64,000 nt of DNA from NCBI RefSeq assembly GCF_900187105.1, contig NZ_LT906482.1:2128578-2192577 (forward strand), written 5' to 3'. The DNA comes from Eikenella corrodens. GTDB lineage: Bacteria > Pseudomonadota > Gammaproteobacteria > Burkholderiales > Neisseriaceae. Position 1 is the first letter of the stretch, and the number at the start of each line of letters is the position of its first letter. The notes under the pieces are model-generated. The model saw nothing but the letters and a program-made list of their open reading frames with translations. It had not been told where the DNA came from and did not search any database. Shown here one piece after another: positions 1 to 9,683 of the stretch. Both the position numbers and the translations under genes were made by a program.

Positions 1-641
1 AAGCGGATTTCGATGCCGTCTGCCGGCTGCATGCCCCACCCAAATATTATGGCGCGCTTGGCCTGCACCCGTGGTTTGCCGAAAGCTTCCAACCCGGTTT
101 AATTAGCCGCATCGCCGAGCGCCTGCAAGCGCAGCCGGGGCTGCTGGTGGGCGAAATCGGGCTGGATTATTACGGCGATCGCAAGCAGACCCGCACCGAG
201 CAAACCACCGCCCTGCTCGCCCAGCTCGACTTAGCGCAGCAATTTGGCCGCCCTGTGCTGCTGCACCATGTGCGCGCCGCACCCGATGTGGTTGCCGCGC
301 TCAAGCACAGCGGTTTCCGCAGCGGCGGCATTGCCCATGCGTTTTCAGGTAGCCTCGAAGAAGCCCGTGCCTTTATCCGTTGCGGTTTGTTTATCGGCAT
401 CGGCACACTGGTGCTCAACCCGAATGCCCGCAAAGTGCGTACCGCTGCCGCAGAGCTGCCGCTGGAACACTTGGTGCTGGAAACCGACAGCCCGTTTATG
501 CAAATAGCCGGCGCAGGAGAAAACACGCCCATCAATGTGCGGCAGGTGGCAGAAACTGTGGCGGCCTTGCGTGGCATCAGCATGCAGGAAGTAGCCGCTG
601 CCACAGAGCAAAATGTGGATAGGCTGCTGTCTTTCTCTTAA
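1..641 (+). CDS. TatD family metal-dependent hydrolase (5' partial)
   Basis: Metal-dependent deoxyribonuclease/hydrolase of the TatD family. The frame is open to the left edge (first whole codon at base 3), so the N-terminus lies outside the window; 212 residues are visible. They carry LGLHPWF, then GEIGLDYY, LLHHVRA, HAFSGS and LETDSPFM, the family's motifs in the expected order. These place metal-binding His, Glu and Asp residues around a TIM-barrel active site. The stop is at 639-641. The exact family member (TatD, YcfH or YjjV) cannot be told from this part. No overlap with a following gene; a DUS inverted pair lies about 150 bases downstream. Confidence 0.9.
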   Translation, partial: ADFDAVCRLHAPPKYYGALGLHPWFAESFQPGLISRIAERLQAQPGLLVGEIGLDYYGDRKQTRTEQTTALLAQLDLAQQFGRPVLLHHVRAAPDVVAALKHSGFRSGGIAHAFSGSLEEARAFIRCGLFIGIGTLVLNPNARKVRTAAAELPLEHLVLETDSPFMQIAGAGENTPINVRQVAETVAALRGISMQEVAAATEQNVDRLLSFS

Positions 642-793
642 ATTTATGTGATAGCGCCCTCAAGTATCTACGCTGGAAAGTTTATTTGAACAATTGGCCG
701 GAAGCAGCCAATGGCTATACTAAGCAAACAACGCTGTTTCTTATTAATGGAACCAGCGTGGTTTGCCTGATTACTCAAGGCCGGCCAACAAAA

Positions 794-847
794 AGGCTAC
801 CTGAAATTGGCACCGTGCTTATCACGAGACAAAATTTCAGGTAGCCT
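794..847. terminator. DUS inverted pair after tatD
   Basis: AGGCTACCTGAAATT (794-808) pairs with its exact complement at 833-847 across a 24-base loop. There is no clear T-run, so termination is plausible rather than certain. A further single DUS copy lies at 881-892. The rest of 642-1039 shows no gene. Confidence 0.5.
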
Positions 848-1039
848 CATCCATATATGGCAACCACCTCATCACCTTTTTTCAGGTAGCCTCCCCACTC
901 TGTTGAACCCATCACTCAAGCAATCACTCTACCGATTTCAATAAAATTATTTTTGCTTGGTGTAAGTGATTGGTTTAGAAATCCATACACTGCCCGGCCA
1001 CAAAGCCTTACATTTTGCCACCTTTTTTTTGCCATCTAA

Positions 1040-1087
1040 ATACATTATATTGTGCGAGTTTCACTCGCCAAACACATTATCTTGTGT
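1040..1087 (+). promoter_or_regulatory. Tandem NrdR-box-like sites upstream of nrdA
   Basis: Two 16-base near-palindromes, ATACATTATATTGTGC (1040-1055) and ACACATTATCTTGTGT (1072-1087), match the NrdR box ACACWATATATWGTGT at 13 and 14 of 16 positions. Their starts are 32 bases apart, about three helical turns, the spacing typical of NrdR operators. The downstream box ends 26 bases before the nrdA ATG. The TATATT inside the upstream box (1046-1051) could serve as a -10. NrdR is the ATP/dATP-sensing repressor of ribonucleotide reductase genes; its binding here is inferred. Confidence 0.7.
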
Positions 1088-1113
1088 TGCCTACTCAAAA
1101 TCAGGATGGGAAA

Positions 1114-3393
1114 ATGAACGATACCGTTAATCTCAAAGTTACCAAGCGCGACGGCCGTTTGGAGCCGATCGACCTCGATAAAATCCACCGCGTTGTTACT
1201 TGGGCGGCGCAAGGCCTCGACAACGTATCTGTATCGCAAGTCGAGCTTAAATCCCATATCCAGTTTTACAACGGCATCCGTACCGACGATATCCACGAAA
1301 CCATCATCAAAGCTGCTGCCGACCTGATTTCCGAAGACACTCCCGACTATCAATACCTGGCCGCCCGTCTCGCTATTTTCCACCTGCGCAAAATCGCCTA
1401 CGGCCAATACGAGCCGCCACACCTATTCGACCACGTCAGCAAGCTGACCGCCGAAGGCAAATACGACCGCCACATCCTCGAGGACTACAGCCGCGAAGAG
1501 TTTGACGAAATCGACGGCTACATTGACCACGCCCGCGATATGACCTTCTCCTATGCCGCCGTTAAGCAGCTGGAAGGCAAATACCTGGTGCAAAACCGCG
1601 TTACCCGCCAGATCTACGAAACCCCGCAGTTCCTCTACATCTTGGTGGCCATGTGCCTGTTTGCCAAATATCCCAAAGCTACCCGCTTGGATTACGTCAA
1701 ACGCTTCTACGACGCGGTTTCCCTGTTCAAAATTTCGTTGCCCACGCCCATCATGAGCGGCGTGCGCACCCCCACGCGCCAATTCTCCAGCTGCGTGCTG
1801 ATCGAATGCGACGACAGCCTGGACTCTATCAACGCCACCACCAGCGCGATTGTGAAATACGTTTCCCAACGCGCCGGTATCGGTATCAACGCCGGCCGCA
1901 TTCGCGGCTTGGGCAGCGAAATCCGCGGCGGCGAAGCCCAGCACACCGGCTGCATTCCGTTTTTCAAAATGTTCCAAGCCGCCGTTAAATCCTGTTCCCA
2001 AGGCGGAGTGCGCGGCGGTGCGGCCACCCTGTTCTACCCGCTGTGGCACATCGAAGTGGAAAGCCTGTTGGTATTGAAAAACAACCGCGGCGTGGAAGAC
2101 AACCGCGTGCGCCAGCTCGATTACGGCGTACAAATCAACCGCCTGCTCTACACCCGCCTGATTAAAGGCGGCAACATCACCCTGTTCTCGCCCAACGAAG
2201 TGCCCGGCCTGTACGACGCCTTCTTCGCCGACCAAGACGAGTTCGAGCGCCTGTATGTGCAATACGAGCAAGACCCGGCCATCCGCAAACGCGTGGTACC
2301 CGCCACCGAGCTGTTCTCCACCCTGATGCAGGAACGCGCCGGCACCGGCCGCATCTACATCCACAACGTAGACCACAGCAATACCCACAGCCCGTTTGAT
2401 CCCGCCGTGGCTCCCGTGCGCCAGTCCAACCTGTGCCTGGAAATCGCCCTGCCCACCAAGCCGTTAAACGATATTAACGATGAAAACGGTGAAATCGCCC
2501 TCTGCACCCTGTCCGCCTTCAACCTCGGCGCATTGGAAAACCTGGACGAGCTGGAAAACCTTTCCGACCTCGCCGTGCGCGCGCTCGATGCCCTGCTCGA
2601 CTACCAAGACTACCCCATTCCCGCCGCCCGCAAAGCTACCATGAACCGCCGCACCCTGGGCATCGGCGTGATCAACTACGCCTATTATCTGGCCAAACAC
2701 GGCGTGCGCTACAGCAACGATTCCGCCCTCGCCCTCACCCACCGCACCTTCGAAGCCATGCAATACTACCTGCTCAAAGCTTCCGTGCAGCTGGCCAAAG
2801 AATACGGTGCCTGCCCCTTATTCGGCCAAACCATGTACGCCAAAGGCGTGCTGCCCATCGACACCTACAAAAAAGACCTCGACAGCATCTGCAGCGAGCC
2901 CCTGCACTACGACTGGGAAGCCCTACGCGCCGAAATCGTCCAGCACGGCCTGCGCAACTCCACCCTCACCGCGCTCATGCCCAGCGAAACCAGCTCGCAA
3001 ATCGCCAACGCCACCAACGGCATCGAGCCACCGCGCGGGCTGGTCAGCGTGAAAGCCTCTAAAGACGGTATCCTCAAACAAGTCGTACCCGAATTCGATC
3101 GCCTGAAAAACCAATACGAAACCCTGTGGCAGATGGGCGGCAACGACGGCTACCTGAAATTGGTCGGCATCATGCAGAAATTTGTTGATCAGGCTATTTC
3201 CGCCAACACCAGTTACGACCCCAAACGCTTCGACGGCGGCCGCGTGCCCATGAAGCAGATGCTCAAAGACCTGCTCACCGCCTACAAATTCGGCCTGAAA
3301 ACCCTCTACTACCACCACACTCGTGATGGTGCGGACGATACGCAGAGCGATATTCAGGACGACGGCTGTGCTGGGGGGGCTTGTAAGATTTAG
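1114..3393 (+). CDS. nrdA: Ribonucleoside-diphosphate reductase class Ia, alpha subunit
   Basis: Large catalytic subunit of aerobic class Ia ribonucleotide reductase, which reduces NDPs to dNDPs together with NrdB. The 759 residues match E. coli NrdA (761) along their whole length. An ATP-cone starts with VTKRDG near residue 9, followed by SSCVLIEC with the substrate-site cysteine and NLCLEIALP with the catalytic Asn/Cys/Glu. Tyr732-Tyr733 lie on the radical transfer path and Cys752/Cys757 form the mobile C-terminal redox pair. An in-frame ATG at 1015 lies upstream of both NrdR-like boxes; the ATG at 1114, after GGATGGGAAA, gives the family's N-terminus. A NERD gene separates it from nrdB. 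Confidence 0.97.
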   Translation: MNDTVNLKVTKRDGRLEPIDLDKIHRVVTWAAQGLDNVSVSQVELKSHIQFYNGIRTDDIHETIIKAAADLISEDTPDYQYLAARLAIFHLRKIAYGQYEPPHLFDHVSKLTAEGKYDRHILEDYSREEFDEIDGYIDHARDMTFSYAAVKQLEGKYLVQNRVTRQIYETPQFLYILVAMCLFAKYPKATRLDYVKRFYDAVSLFKISLPTPIMSGVRTPTRQFSSCVLIECDDSLDSINATTSAIVKYVSQRAGIGINAGRIRGLGSEIRGGEAQHTGCIPFFKMFQAAVKSCSQGGVRGGAATLFYPLWHIEVESLLVLKNNRGVEDNRVRQLDYGVQINRLLYTRLIKGGNITLFSPNEVPGLYDAFFADQDEFERLYVQYEQDPAIRKRVVPATELFSTLMQERAGTGRIYIHNVDHSNTHSPFDPAVAPVRQSNLCLEIALPTKPLNDINDENGEIALCTLSAFNLGALENLDELENLSDLAVRALDALLDYQDYPIPAARKATMNRRTLGIGVINYAYYLAKHGVRYSNDSALALTHRTFEAMQYYLLKASVQLAKEYGACPLFGQTMYAKGVLPIDTYKKDLDSICSEPLHYDWEALRAEIVQHGLRNSTLTALMPSETSSQIANATNGIEPPRGLVSVKASKDGILKQVVPEFDRLKNQYETLWQMGGNDGYLKLVGIMQKFVDQAISANTSYDPKRFDGGRVPMKQMLKDLLTAYKFGLKTLYYHHTRDGADDTQSDIQDDGCAGGACKI

Positions 3394-3405
3394 CCTGTAA
3401 TAACG

Positions 3406-3443
3406 AGGCCACCTGAAAAAGAAGTTTATTTTCAGGTAGCCCT
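3406..3443 (+). terminator. Imperfect DUS hairpin after nrdA
   Basis: AGGCCACCTGAAAA (one base off the dialect) faces ATTTTCAGGTAGCCC twelve bases after the nrdA stop. Another DUS copy lies at 3471-3482, just before the NERD gene. This suggests nrdA is not simply co-transcribed with what follows. Confidence 0.5.
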
Positions 3444-3506
3444 AATCCTCCTTTTTGGTTTCAGCCTAAAAGGCTACCTGAAAACCTTTTCCATCCCCAC
3501 CACATC

Positions 3507-4712
3507 ATGCTGATTAAATCTGCCGACGATAAAAGCAGCAAGCTGAAACTGCTCGAAGCCGTAGACAAACTGCAGCTCAACAAGCAGCAACGCGAACATT
3601 TAACCGATAAATTATGGAAGCTGCGCACCGGTATCAACGGCGAGAAAGATGCTGCCTTTTACATCGACAACTACCTAAAAGATAGCGAATACTATGTAAT
3701 CATCCATGACTTACGGATAGAAATCGACGGAGAAGTTGCGCAAATCGATCACCTATTGATCAACCGCGTTTTTGCCATCTTGTTGGAAACCAAAAACTTC
3801 AATGGCAACCTCACTATCAACAAATTCGGCGAATTCACGGTTCAATACCCCAGCGGTAAGAAAAAGGGAATCCCATCCCCCATCGAACAAAGCAAACGGC
3901 ACGAACGCATCTTATTGAAACTGTTCGACCGTATCGGCGTGAAAATGAAAACCGGTCGCCCGTTGGAAGTACACCATGCCGTTCTTGTATCGCCGCAGTC
4001 CATTATCCGACGGCCAGATAGCAAAGATTTTGATACTTCCTGCGTCATCAAAGCCGATGCTATCCGACAATGGCACGAACAATTCGGCGAAAATAGAGTA
4101 GGCGTCGGCTTCGTTCTCAACCATATGTTTGATGCCCTGTTAATCAACAACGAAACCATTCACGAATGGGGGCGGCGCATTGCGGCAGAACACAAGCCAG
4201 AAGGGCTACTAGAATATCTGCCCAATTCCATCAAGCCCTTATTGACAAACTGCCACACCTGCGGGCAGGCCATCAGCGAAAATGAAGCATTGCTATGTCT
4301 GCATAACCATGAACGCTTCAGCGGCAAAATATACTGTCGCGAGCACCAGCAGGCAGCCTTACAACAAAAAGCACCCCCCGCCAGCCCCGAATCCGAAACC
4401 GAACATGATGAATACTGCGCACACTCAGGCTGTCATGAAAAACTCAGCCAGGCAGTCATTCAATATTGCCAAAAACACAGCTGCCGTTTCGGCGGCAAAC
4501 TATATTGCCGCGAACATCAGCAGAGCAACACAACCGACAAAATAAGCAACACCCAAGCCGAGCAAATAGAAACAGAACAAATCCATTGCAACCACCCAGG
4601 CTGCGATAAGAAGCTTACCCCGGCAGTTGTCCAATATTGCCAAAAATATTCCAAACGTTTTCACGGTAAACTGTATTGCATGGAACACCAACGTGCCAAA
4701 AACCGTACCTAA
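3507..4712 (+). CDS. NERD-domain protein with three C-terminal Cys/His repeats
   Basis: Protein of 401 residues. The N-terminal half is a nuclease-related (NERD) domain: GINGEKDAA (42-50), AQIDHLL (78-84) and LLETKNF (92-98). Asp81, Glu94 and Lys96 fit a PD-(D/E)XK-like active site. The C-terminal part contains three copies of a Cys/His unit (about 248-282, 303-339 and 360-395), each with a CxxC or CxxxxC start and ending in (K/R)(L/I)YCxEHQ, separated by 20-residue spacers. They look like small zinc-binding modules. The cellular role of such proteins is not known; DNA binding or cleavage is inferred. It sits between nrdA and nrdB, an unusual place. No good Shine-Dalgarno precedes the ATG, so the start is less certain. 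Confidence 0.8.
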   Translation: MLIKSADDKSSKLKLLEAVDKLQLNKQQREHLTDKLWKLRTGINGEKDAAFYIDNYLKDSEYYVIIHDLRIEIDGEVAQIDHLLINRVFAILLETKNFNGNLTINKFGEFTVQYPSGKKKGIPSPIEQSKRHERILLKLFDRIGVKMKTGRPLEVHHAVLVSPQSIIRRPDSKDFDTSCVIKADAIRQWHEQFGENRVGVGFVLNHMFDALLINNETIHEWGRRIAAEHKPEGLLEYLPNSIKPLLTNCHTCGQAISENEALLCLHNHERFSGKIYCREHQQAALQQKAPPASPESETEHDEYCAHSGCHEKLSQAVIQYCQKHSCRFGGKLYCREHQQSNTTDKISNTQAEQIETEQIHCNHPGCDKKLTPAVVQYCQKYSKRFHGKLYCMEHQRAKNRT

Positions 4713-4784
4713 CCCGCTATATTATTTTCAGGTAGCCTGAAGCCCTATATCCTTCACCAATCACATTGCAAAAGAGATCCCGCC

Positions 4785-5939
4785 ATGTCCTGCGAACACC
4801 TCGTCATGTCCTACAGTACCTTCAGCAAGGAAAAAAACGACGTCCTCAAAGAGCCGATGTTTTTCGGCCAGCCCGTAAACGTTGCCCGCTACGACCAGCA
4901 GAAATACGAAGTATTTGAAAAACTGATTGAAAAACAGCTTTCCTTCTTCTGGCGGCCGGAAGAAATCGACGTGTCGCGCGACCGCATCGACTACGCCAAC
5001 CTGCCCGACCACGAAAAACACATCTTCATCAGCAACCTCAAATACCAAACCCTGCTCGACTCCATCCAAGGCCGCAGCCCCAACGTCGCCCTGCTGCCCC
5101 TGGTGTCCATTCCCGAGCTCGAGACCTGGATTGAAACTTGGAGCTTCAGCGAAACCATCCACTCGCGCAGCTACACCCACATCATCCGCAACATCGTCAA
5201 CGACCCCTCAGTCGTGTTCGACGACATCGTGCAAAACGAATACATCATCGCCCGCGCCGAAGATATCGCCTGCTACTACGACGACCTCATCGAATACACC
5301 CAATATTACAACCTGTTGGGCGAAGGCGAGCACCGCGTAAACGGCAAAACCATCGTGGTGAGCCTGCGCGATTTGAAGAAAAAACTCTACCTCTGCCTGA
5401 TGTGCGTCAACGTGCTCGAAGCCATCCGCTTCTACGTTTCCTTCGCCTGCTCCTTCGCCTTTGCCGAGCGTGAACTGATGGAAGGCAATGCCAAAATCAT
5501 CAAACTCATCGCCCGCGACGAAGCCCTGCACCTCACCAGCACCCAGCACATGCTTAACCTCATGCGCAGCGGTACCGACGACCCAGAAATGGCCGAAATT
5601 GCCGCCGAGCTGGAAAACGACTGCTTCGAGCTCTTCAAAAAAGCCGCCGAGCAAGAAAAAGAGTGGGCGGAATACCTCTTCAAAGACGGCAGCATGATCG
5701 GCCTGAACAAAGACATCCTGTGCCAATATGTGGAATACATCACCAACCACCGCATGATGGCCGTCGGCCTAAACGCCGCCTTCCCCGCCGCCACGCAAAA
5801 CCCCATCCCCTGGATCAATGCTTGGCTTTCTTCCGACAACGTTCAGGTAGCCCCGCAGGAAGTGGAAATCTCCTCCTACCTGATCGGCCAAATCGACGCC
5901 GAAGTGAGCGCCGACGACTTGGGCGACTTTGAACTGTAA
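4785..5939 (+). CDS. nrdB: Ribonucleoside-diphosphate reductase class Ia, beta subunit
   Basis: Diiron/tyrosyl-radical subunit that supplies the radical to NrdA. The 384 residues align end to end with E. coli NrdB. The metal ligands are visible as Asp92, Glu123 and His126, with their partners in MEGNAK and ARDEALH near 212-249, and the radical tyrosine is Tyr130 in ETIHSRSY. A second ATG at 4806 would give the E. coli-like N-terminus, but only 4785 has a purine-rich ribosome site (AAAAGAGA) at the right distance. A variant DUS near 5842 falls inside the gene, encoding VQVAP. No NrdR-like box was seen in the short upstream region, which holds one DUS (4727-4738). Confidence 0.97.
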   Translation: MSCEHLVMSYSTFSKEKNDVLKEPMFFGQPVNVARYDQQKYEVFEKLIEKQLSFFWRPEEIDVSRDRIDYANLPDHEKHIFISNLKYQTLLDSIQGRSPNVALLPLVSIPELETWIETWSFSETIHSRSYTHIIRNIVNDPSVVFDDIVQNEYIIARAEDIACYYDDLIEYTQYYNLLGEGEHRVNGKTIVVSLRDLKKKLYLCLMCVNVLEAIRFYVSFACSFAFAERELMEGNAKIIKLIARDEALHLTSTQHMLNLMRSGTDDPEMAEIAAELENDCFELFKKAAEQEKEWAEYLFKDGSMIGLNKDILCQYVEYITNHRMMAVGLNAAFPAATQNPIPWINAWLSSDNVQVAPQEVEISSYLIGQIDAEVSADDLGDFEL

Positions 5940-5960
5940 TCTCATCCCAAACCCAGCCAA

Positions 5961-6003
5961 AAGGCTACCTGAAAATCGCCCAACTGATTTTCAGGTAGCC
6001 TTT
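5961..6003 (+). terminator. Perfect DUS terminator after nrdB
   Basis: AAGGCTACCTGAAAATC (5961-5977) and its complement (5986-6002) form a 17-bp perfect stem with an 8-base loop and TTT at the 3' side, 21 bases after the nrdB stop. Confidence 0.75.
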
Positions 6004-6036
6004 GAGCTTGAAACCGCGTGTTAAAATAAAGCAGGT

Positions 6037-6110
6037 TAACGTTCGATACCCAGCAGCCTGCGCAGCCAATGCATACAGCAAAGCAAGCCAATACCGTATT
6101 CAAAAATTAA
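6037..6110. repeat. Degenerate member of the small Correia-related repeat family
   Basis: The stretch starting TTCGATACCCAGC, with an internal GCGCAG and CAAGCCAATAC, lines up loosely with the better-preserved copy at 26223-26323. It is strongly diverged and has no clear terminal repeats. It sits just upstream of the rnfB-like gene. Confidence 0.35.
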
Positions 6111-6151
6111 ACTGCAACCAACCCATAATAAAACCCAACTGCCACACCGCC

Positions 6152-7027
6152 ATGCCCACCGCCAGCCAAATCGAAGCCCTCCTGCCGCAAACCCAATGCC
6201 GCCAATGCGGCTACGACGGCTGCGCCCCCTATGCCCAAGCCATCGCCCAAGGCCAAGCCCCCATCAACCTCTGCCCGCCCGGCGGCGACATCGTGTTGCA
6301 TGAGCTTGCCGAGCTGCTGCACATCCCGCCGCTGCCCCTGGCCCAGCCCGAAAAGGCCGCCGTAAAAGCCCTGGCCTATATCGACGAAACTGCCTGCATC
6401 GGCTGTACCGCCTGCATCAAAGCCTGCCCCGTCGATGCCATCCTCGGCGCATCCAAACTCATGCACACCGTGCTGGCCGACGAATGCACCGGCTGCGGCC
6501 TTTGCCTGCCACCCTGCCCCGTAGACTGCATCAGAATGCAGCCTGTACCCGATGCCGTCTTGCCCCGCGCCGGCGCCCAAGCCCAACCGGAGCAAGCCCG
6601 CCGCGCCGCTGCCGCACACGCCAAACAACGCTTCCAACACCGCGAGCAGCGCCAACAGCGTGCCGCTGCCGAACGCCGAGCCCACCTTGCCCAACGGGCC
6701 ACCGCCGTGCAGGCAGCCGCCCAAACTCCCCCGCCTACCAAGCCGGCAGCACCCCCTGCCAAACCAAACAATCCCACCACACCCGCCTTCAACCCGGCCG
6801 ACCTCATCGCCCGCGCCATGGCCGGCGCCCAAGCCCGGCAAAACCAGCGCACCGTGCCCAGCAATCACGACAGCTTCCGCCAACAACAAATCGCCGCCGC
6901 CCAACAACAAGCCGCCCACCGCCGCGCCCTGAAACACATCCGCTACGGCAACGAAGCCGAGCAAGCCGCCGCCAAAGACTACCTCCGCCAACTCAAAGCC
7001 GAAGAAGAAGCCCAATCTCAAAACTGA
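6152..7027 (+). CDS. RnfB/RsxB-type iron-sulfur protein
   Basis: Soluble electron-transfer protein of 291 residues. It has a four-cysteine Fe-S domain (Cys16, 19, 24 and 41 in CRQCGYDGC...LCPPGG) followed by two 4Fe-4S ferredoxin motifs (Cys82, 85, 88, 92 and Cys112, 115, 118, 122). The remaining 150 residues are Ala/Gln/Arg-rich and look disordered or helical. It lacks the N-terminal membrane helix of classical RnfB, and no other rnf gene is adjacent, as in other betaproteobacteria. The frame extends upstream to 6002, but the first 50 codons translate a terminator and repeat [15 protein letters not shown] is the family's usual start. The electron partners are unknown from the sequence. Confidence 0.85.
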   Translation: MPTASQIEALLPQTQCRQCGYDGCAPYAQAIAQGQAPINLCPPGGDIVLHELAELLHIPPLPLAQPEKAAVKALAYIDETACIGCTACIKACPVDAILGASKLMHTVLADECTGCGLCLPPCPVDCIRMQPVPDAVLPRAGAQAQPEQARRAAAAHAKQRFQHREQRQQRAAAERRAHLAQRATAVQAAAQTPPPTKPAAPPAKPNNPTTPAFNPADLIARAMAGAQARQNQRTVPSNHDSFRQQQIAAAQQQAAHRRALKHIRYGNEAEQAAAKDYLRQLKAEEEAQSQN

Positions 7028-7047
7028 TCCATTGCAGCCATCAACCA

Positions 7048-7094
7048 AAAAGGCTACCTGAAAATCCTACACAGCAATTTTCAGGTAGCCTTTT
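7048..7094. terminator. Bidirectional DUS terminator, rnfB-like gene / cytochrome b561
   Basis: AAAAGGCTACCTGAAAAT and its complement form an 18-bp stem with an 11-base loop and T or A runs on either side. It can serve both converging genes. Confidence 0.75.
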
Positions 7095-7136
7095 GTTGCT
7101 TCTTCAATGCCGGTTTAAGCCGGCCGATTCAGCCTC

Positions 7137-7646
7137 TTATTTGCCGGCCATCCGATTGATGATTTTCTCGCCGTGCAGCTGGTGCAGCATCGCCATGGCG
7201 ATGTGCCCGAAGGCCAGCACAAACAGCAGATACGCCAGTTTGCCGTGCGCCGCGTTACCCAGCTGCGTCATCCACTCGATAGGCTGCTCGATTTTATTCA
7301 TCACCGTGATGCCGAACACTTCCAAATCGCCGCGTGCAGAGCCGTATTGGCGAATCATCGCTATCACCGGCACCGCCGCCATCAACAGATACAGCGCGGC
7401 ATGCCCCAGCTTCACCGCCAAGCTGCCGTGCGGGCGGTTGTGCCAATTAACCAGTGCCCAAACCAGGCGCAAAGCCACCAAAACCAACAACAGGAAGCCC
7501 ACCGATTTGTGGTAGCCCATCAAGCTGTAGTATTTTTCGTTAATATTCCACATGGCCGCCGTGCACAGCATAAAGGCAAACATAGCCGCCATCAGCCAAT
7601 GGAAAAAACGGCTGAGGGTGCCGTAGTATTGTGGTGTGTCTTTCAT
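7137..7646 (-). CDS. Cytochrome b561 family protein
   Basis: Inner-membrane di-haem cytochrome b of 169 residues with four predicted transmembrane helices (about 13-33, 48-66, 80-98 and 136-156). Candidate haem ligands are His16, His46, His134 and His148. The family passes electrons between quinols and a periplasmic acceptor; in some bacteria it protects against superoxide. The partner is not shown by the context. The gene stands alone, converging with the rnfB-like gene. A purine-rich AAAGGAAATAAC lies just before the start. Confidence 0.9.
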   Translation of the reverse strand: MKDTPQYYGTLSRFFHWLMAAMFAFMLCTAAMWNINEKYYSLMGYHKSVGFLLLVLVALRLVWALVNWHNRPHGSLAVKLGHAALYLLMAAVPVIAMIRQYGSARGDLEVFGITVMNKIEQPIEWMTQLGNAAHGKLAYLLFVLAFGHIAMAMLHQLHGEKIINRMAGK

Positions 7647-7689
7647 TGTTATTTCCTTTTTTTAAAACCGAAAAGCGGCGGATTATAAC

Positions 7690-7768
7690 GGATTAGATTA
7701 ACTTTCGATACCAAGCGGCAAGCCGCAGGCAATACACGGTAATCGAACGCTCTCCGAGCTCTGTCGGC
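7690..7768. repeat. Partial small Correia-related repeat
   Basis: TTAACTTTCGATACCAAGCG then GCAAGCCGCAGGCAATACACGG matches the left half of the repeat copies at 26223 and 43113. The right half is unrecognisable. It lies in the promoter region of the cytochrome b561 gene. Confidence 0.5.
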
Positions 7769-7775
7769 AATACTA

Positions 7776-7809
7776 AAAAGGCTACCTGAAAAATTTCAGG
7801 TAGCCTTTT
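7776..7809. terminator. DUS terminator after the 64-residue gene
   Basis: AAAAGGCTACCTGAAA and TTTCAGGTAGCCTTTT are separated by only two bases. On the minus strand it follows the stop of the small gene by about 23 bases. Confidence 0.65.
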
Positions 7810-7831
7810 GATGCTTACCACACCGCGCAGC

Positions 7832-8026
7832 TTACTTGCCAAACAACGCCGCCACCATCTCAGCCTGCTCTTCGGTAAACGCGGGTTCGCCGAGGCGGGC
7901 GGCCACGGTGTATTCGTTGGCAAACTGCCGCTGGGCAGATACCGCCTGCCATTCTTTGAGCTTGGCGGTTTTGCCCTGTTTGAGCTTGGCGGCGGTTTGC
8001 AGAGCGGTTTGTTTGCGGGTAGGCAT
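7832..8026 (-). CDS. Small hypothetical protein, 64 residues
   Basis: Short basic protein (MPTRKQTALQ... ending VAALFGK), rich in Lys, Gln and Ala, mostly helical by composition, with no signal peptide or membrane segment. It lies on the same strand as purC, 77 bases downstream of it, between two DUS hairpins. Typical codon use and the flanking terminators support it as a real gene. I do not recognise the family, and the ribosome site is weak. Confidence 0.5.
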   Translation of the reverse strand: MPTRKQTALQTAAKLKQGKTAKLKEWQAVSAQRQFANEYTVAARLGEPAFTEEQAEMVAALFGK

Positions 8027-8057
8027 GGCAGAAAATACGGTTTAAATAGCAGGATAG

Positions 8058-8099
8058 GTTTTCAGGTAGCCTTGATTATGTTTGAGGCTACCTGAAAAA
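8058..8099. terminator. DUS hairpin after purC
   Basis: TTCAGGTAGCCT (8061-8072) and AGGCTACCTGAA (8085-8096) flank a 12-base loop. On the minus strand it begins five bases after the purC stop. Confidence 0.6.
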
Positions 8100-8103
8100 C
8101 GGA

Positions 8104-8964
<861 letters not shown>

Positions 8965-9111
8965 GATGGATTATTAGGCGGGTGGTTGGAAAGTTGGTAT
9001 TCTAGTCCAATTGCCGCGCGGAAAAAACGGCAGCGTGGAAATATCCTGCCAGAAGGAGGCAAAACAGTTGCCGAACTGCATTTTATGCCTGAGAATGCTG
9101 CCCGCATCAGC

Positions 9112-9180
9112 AGGCTACCTGAAAGCCTAAACCTCAATGCAGTTAGAATGAAACCGAAGCGCTTATTTTTCAGGTAGCCT
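9112..9180. repeat. Divergent-spaced DUS pair between purC and fbp
   Basis: AGGCTACCTGAA (9112-9123) and TTCAGGTAGCCT (9169-9180) are 45 bases apart, too far for an efficient terminator. They lie between two divergent genes, where uptake function alone may explain them. The region 8965-9209 shows no gene. Confidence 0.6.
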
Positions 9181-9209
9181 CCCCTCCATCCCTCACTTAA
9201 GGAAACATC

Positions 9210-9539
9210 ATGAGCAATCTGATTATTGAAGACATTGAAACCGGCAGCGGCAAAACCGCCGAAAAAGGCAAACGGATTTCCGTACACTACAGCGGCTACC
9301 TCACCAACGGCAGCAAATTCGACTCCAGCCTCGACCGCGGCCAACCGCTCACCATCATCCTGGGCGTAGGCCAGGTCATCCGCGGCTGGGACGAAGGCTT
9401 CGGCGGTATGCGCGAAGGCGGCAAACGCAAGCTCACCATCCCGCCAGAAATGGGCTACGGTGCACGCGGTGCCGGCGGTGTGATTCCACCGAACGCCACT
9501 TTGATTTTTGAAGTGGAATTGCTGAAGGTACACGATTAA
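9210..9539 (+). CDS. fbp: FKBP-type peptidyl-prolyl cis-trans isomerase
   Basis: Small (109-residue) cytosolic FK506-binding-type prolyl isomerase without signal peptide. Hallmarks are [40 protein letters not shown] and the C-terminal [13 protein letters not shown] strand. The residues lining the active site (Tyr, Phe, Asp, Val-Ile, Trp, Tyr) are present. Neisseria carries a protein of the same length and design. A good ribosome site (AAGGA, 9199-9203) precedes the ATG. It is followed by a cluster of DUS hairpins. Confidence 0.95.
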   Translation: MSNLIIEDIETGSGKTAEKGKRISVHYSGYLTNGSKFDSSLDRGQPLTIILGVGQVIRGWDEGFGGMREGGKRKLTIPPEMGYGARGAGGVIPPNATLIFEVELLKVHD

Positions 9540-9561
9540 GCAGCGTTTTCTGCATAAGGAA

Positions 9562-9661
9562 AGGCTACCTGAAAACCGTAATTCAAGTTTTCAGGTAGCC
9601 CTTCTCTTTTCTTTGCCGATGGATTTTCAGGTAGCCTCTTACACACGAAAGGCTACCTGAA
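9562..9661. terminator. Two DUS hairpins between fbp and mdh
   Basis: The first pair (9562-9573 with 9590-9601) has a 16-base loop. The second (9626-9637 with 9650-9661) is in the opposite arrangement with a 12-base loop. They stand between converging genes and can end both transcripts. Confidence 0.65.
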
Positions 9662-9683
9662 AATTTTTGCTCCTGCGCCCGCG

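Noticed and set aside
1015..1113. In-frame upstream extension of nrdA (33 codons)
   Set aside because: It would begin upstream of both NrdR-like boxes and translate AT-rich promoter DNA. The family N-terminus starts at 1114.
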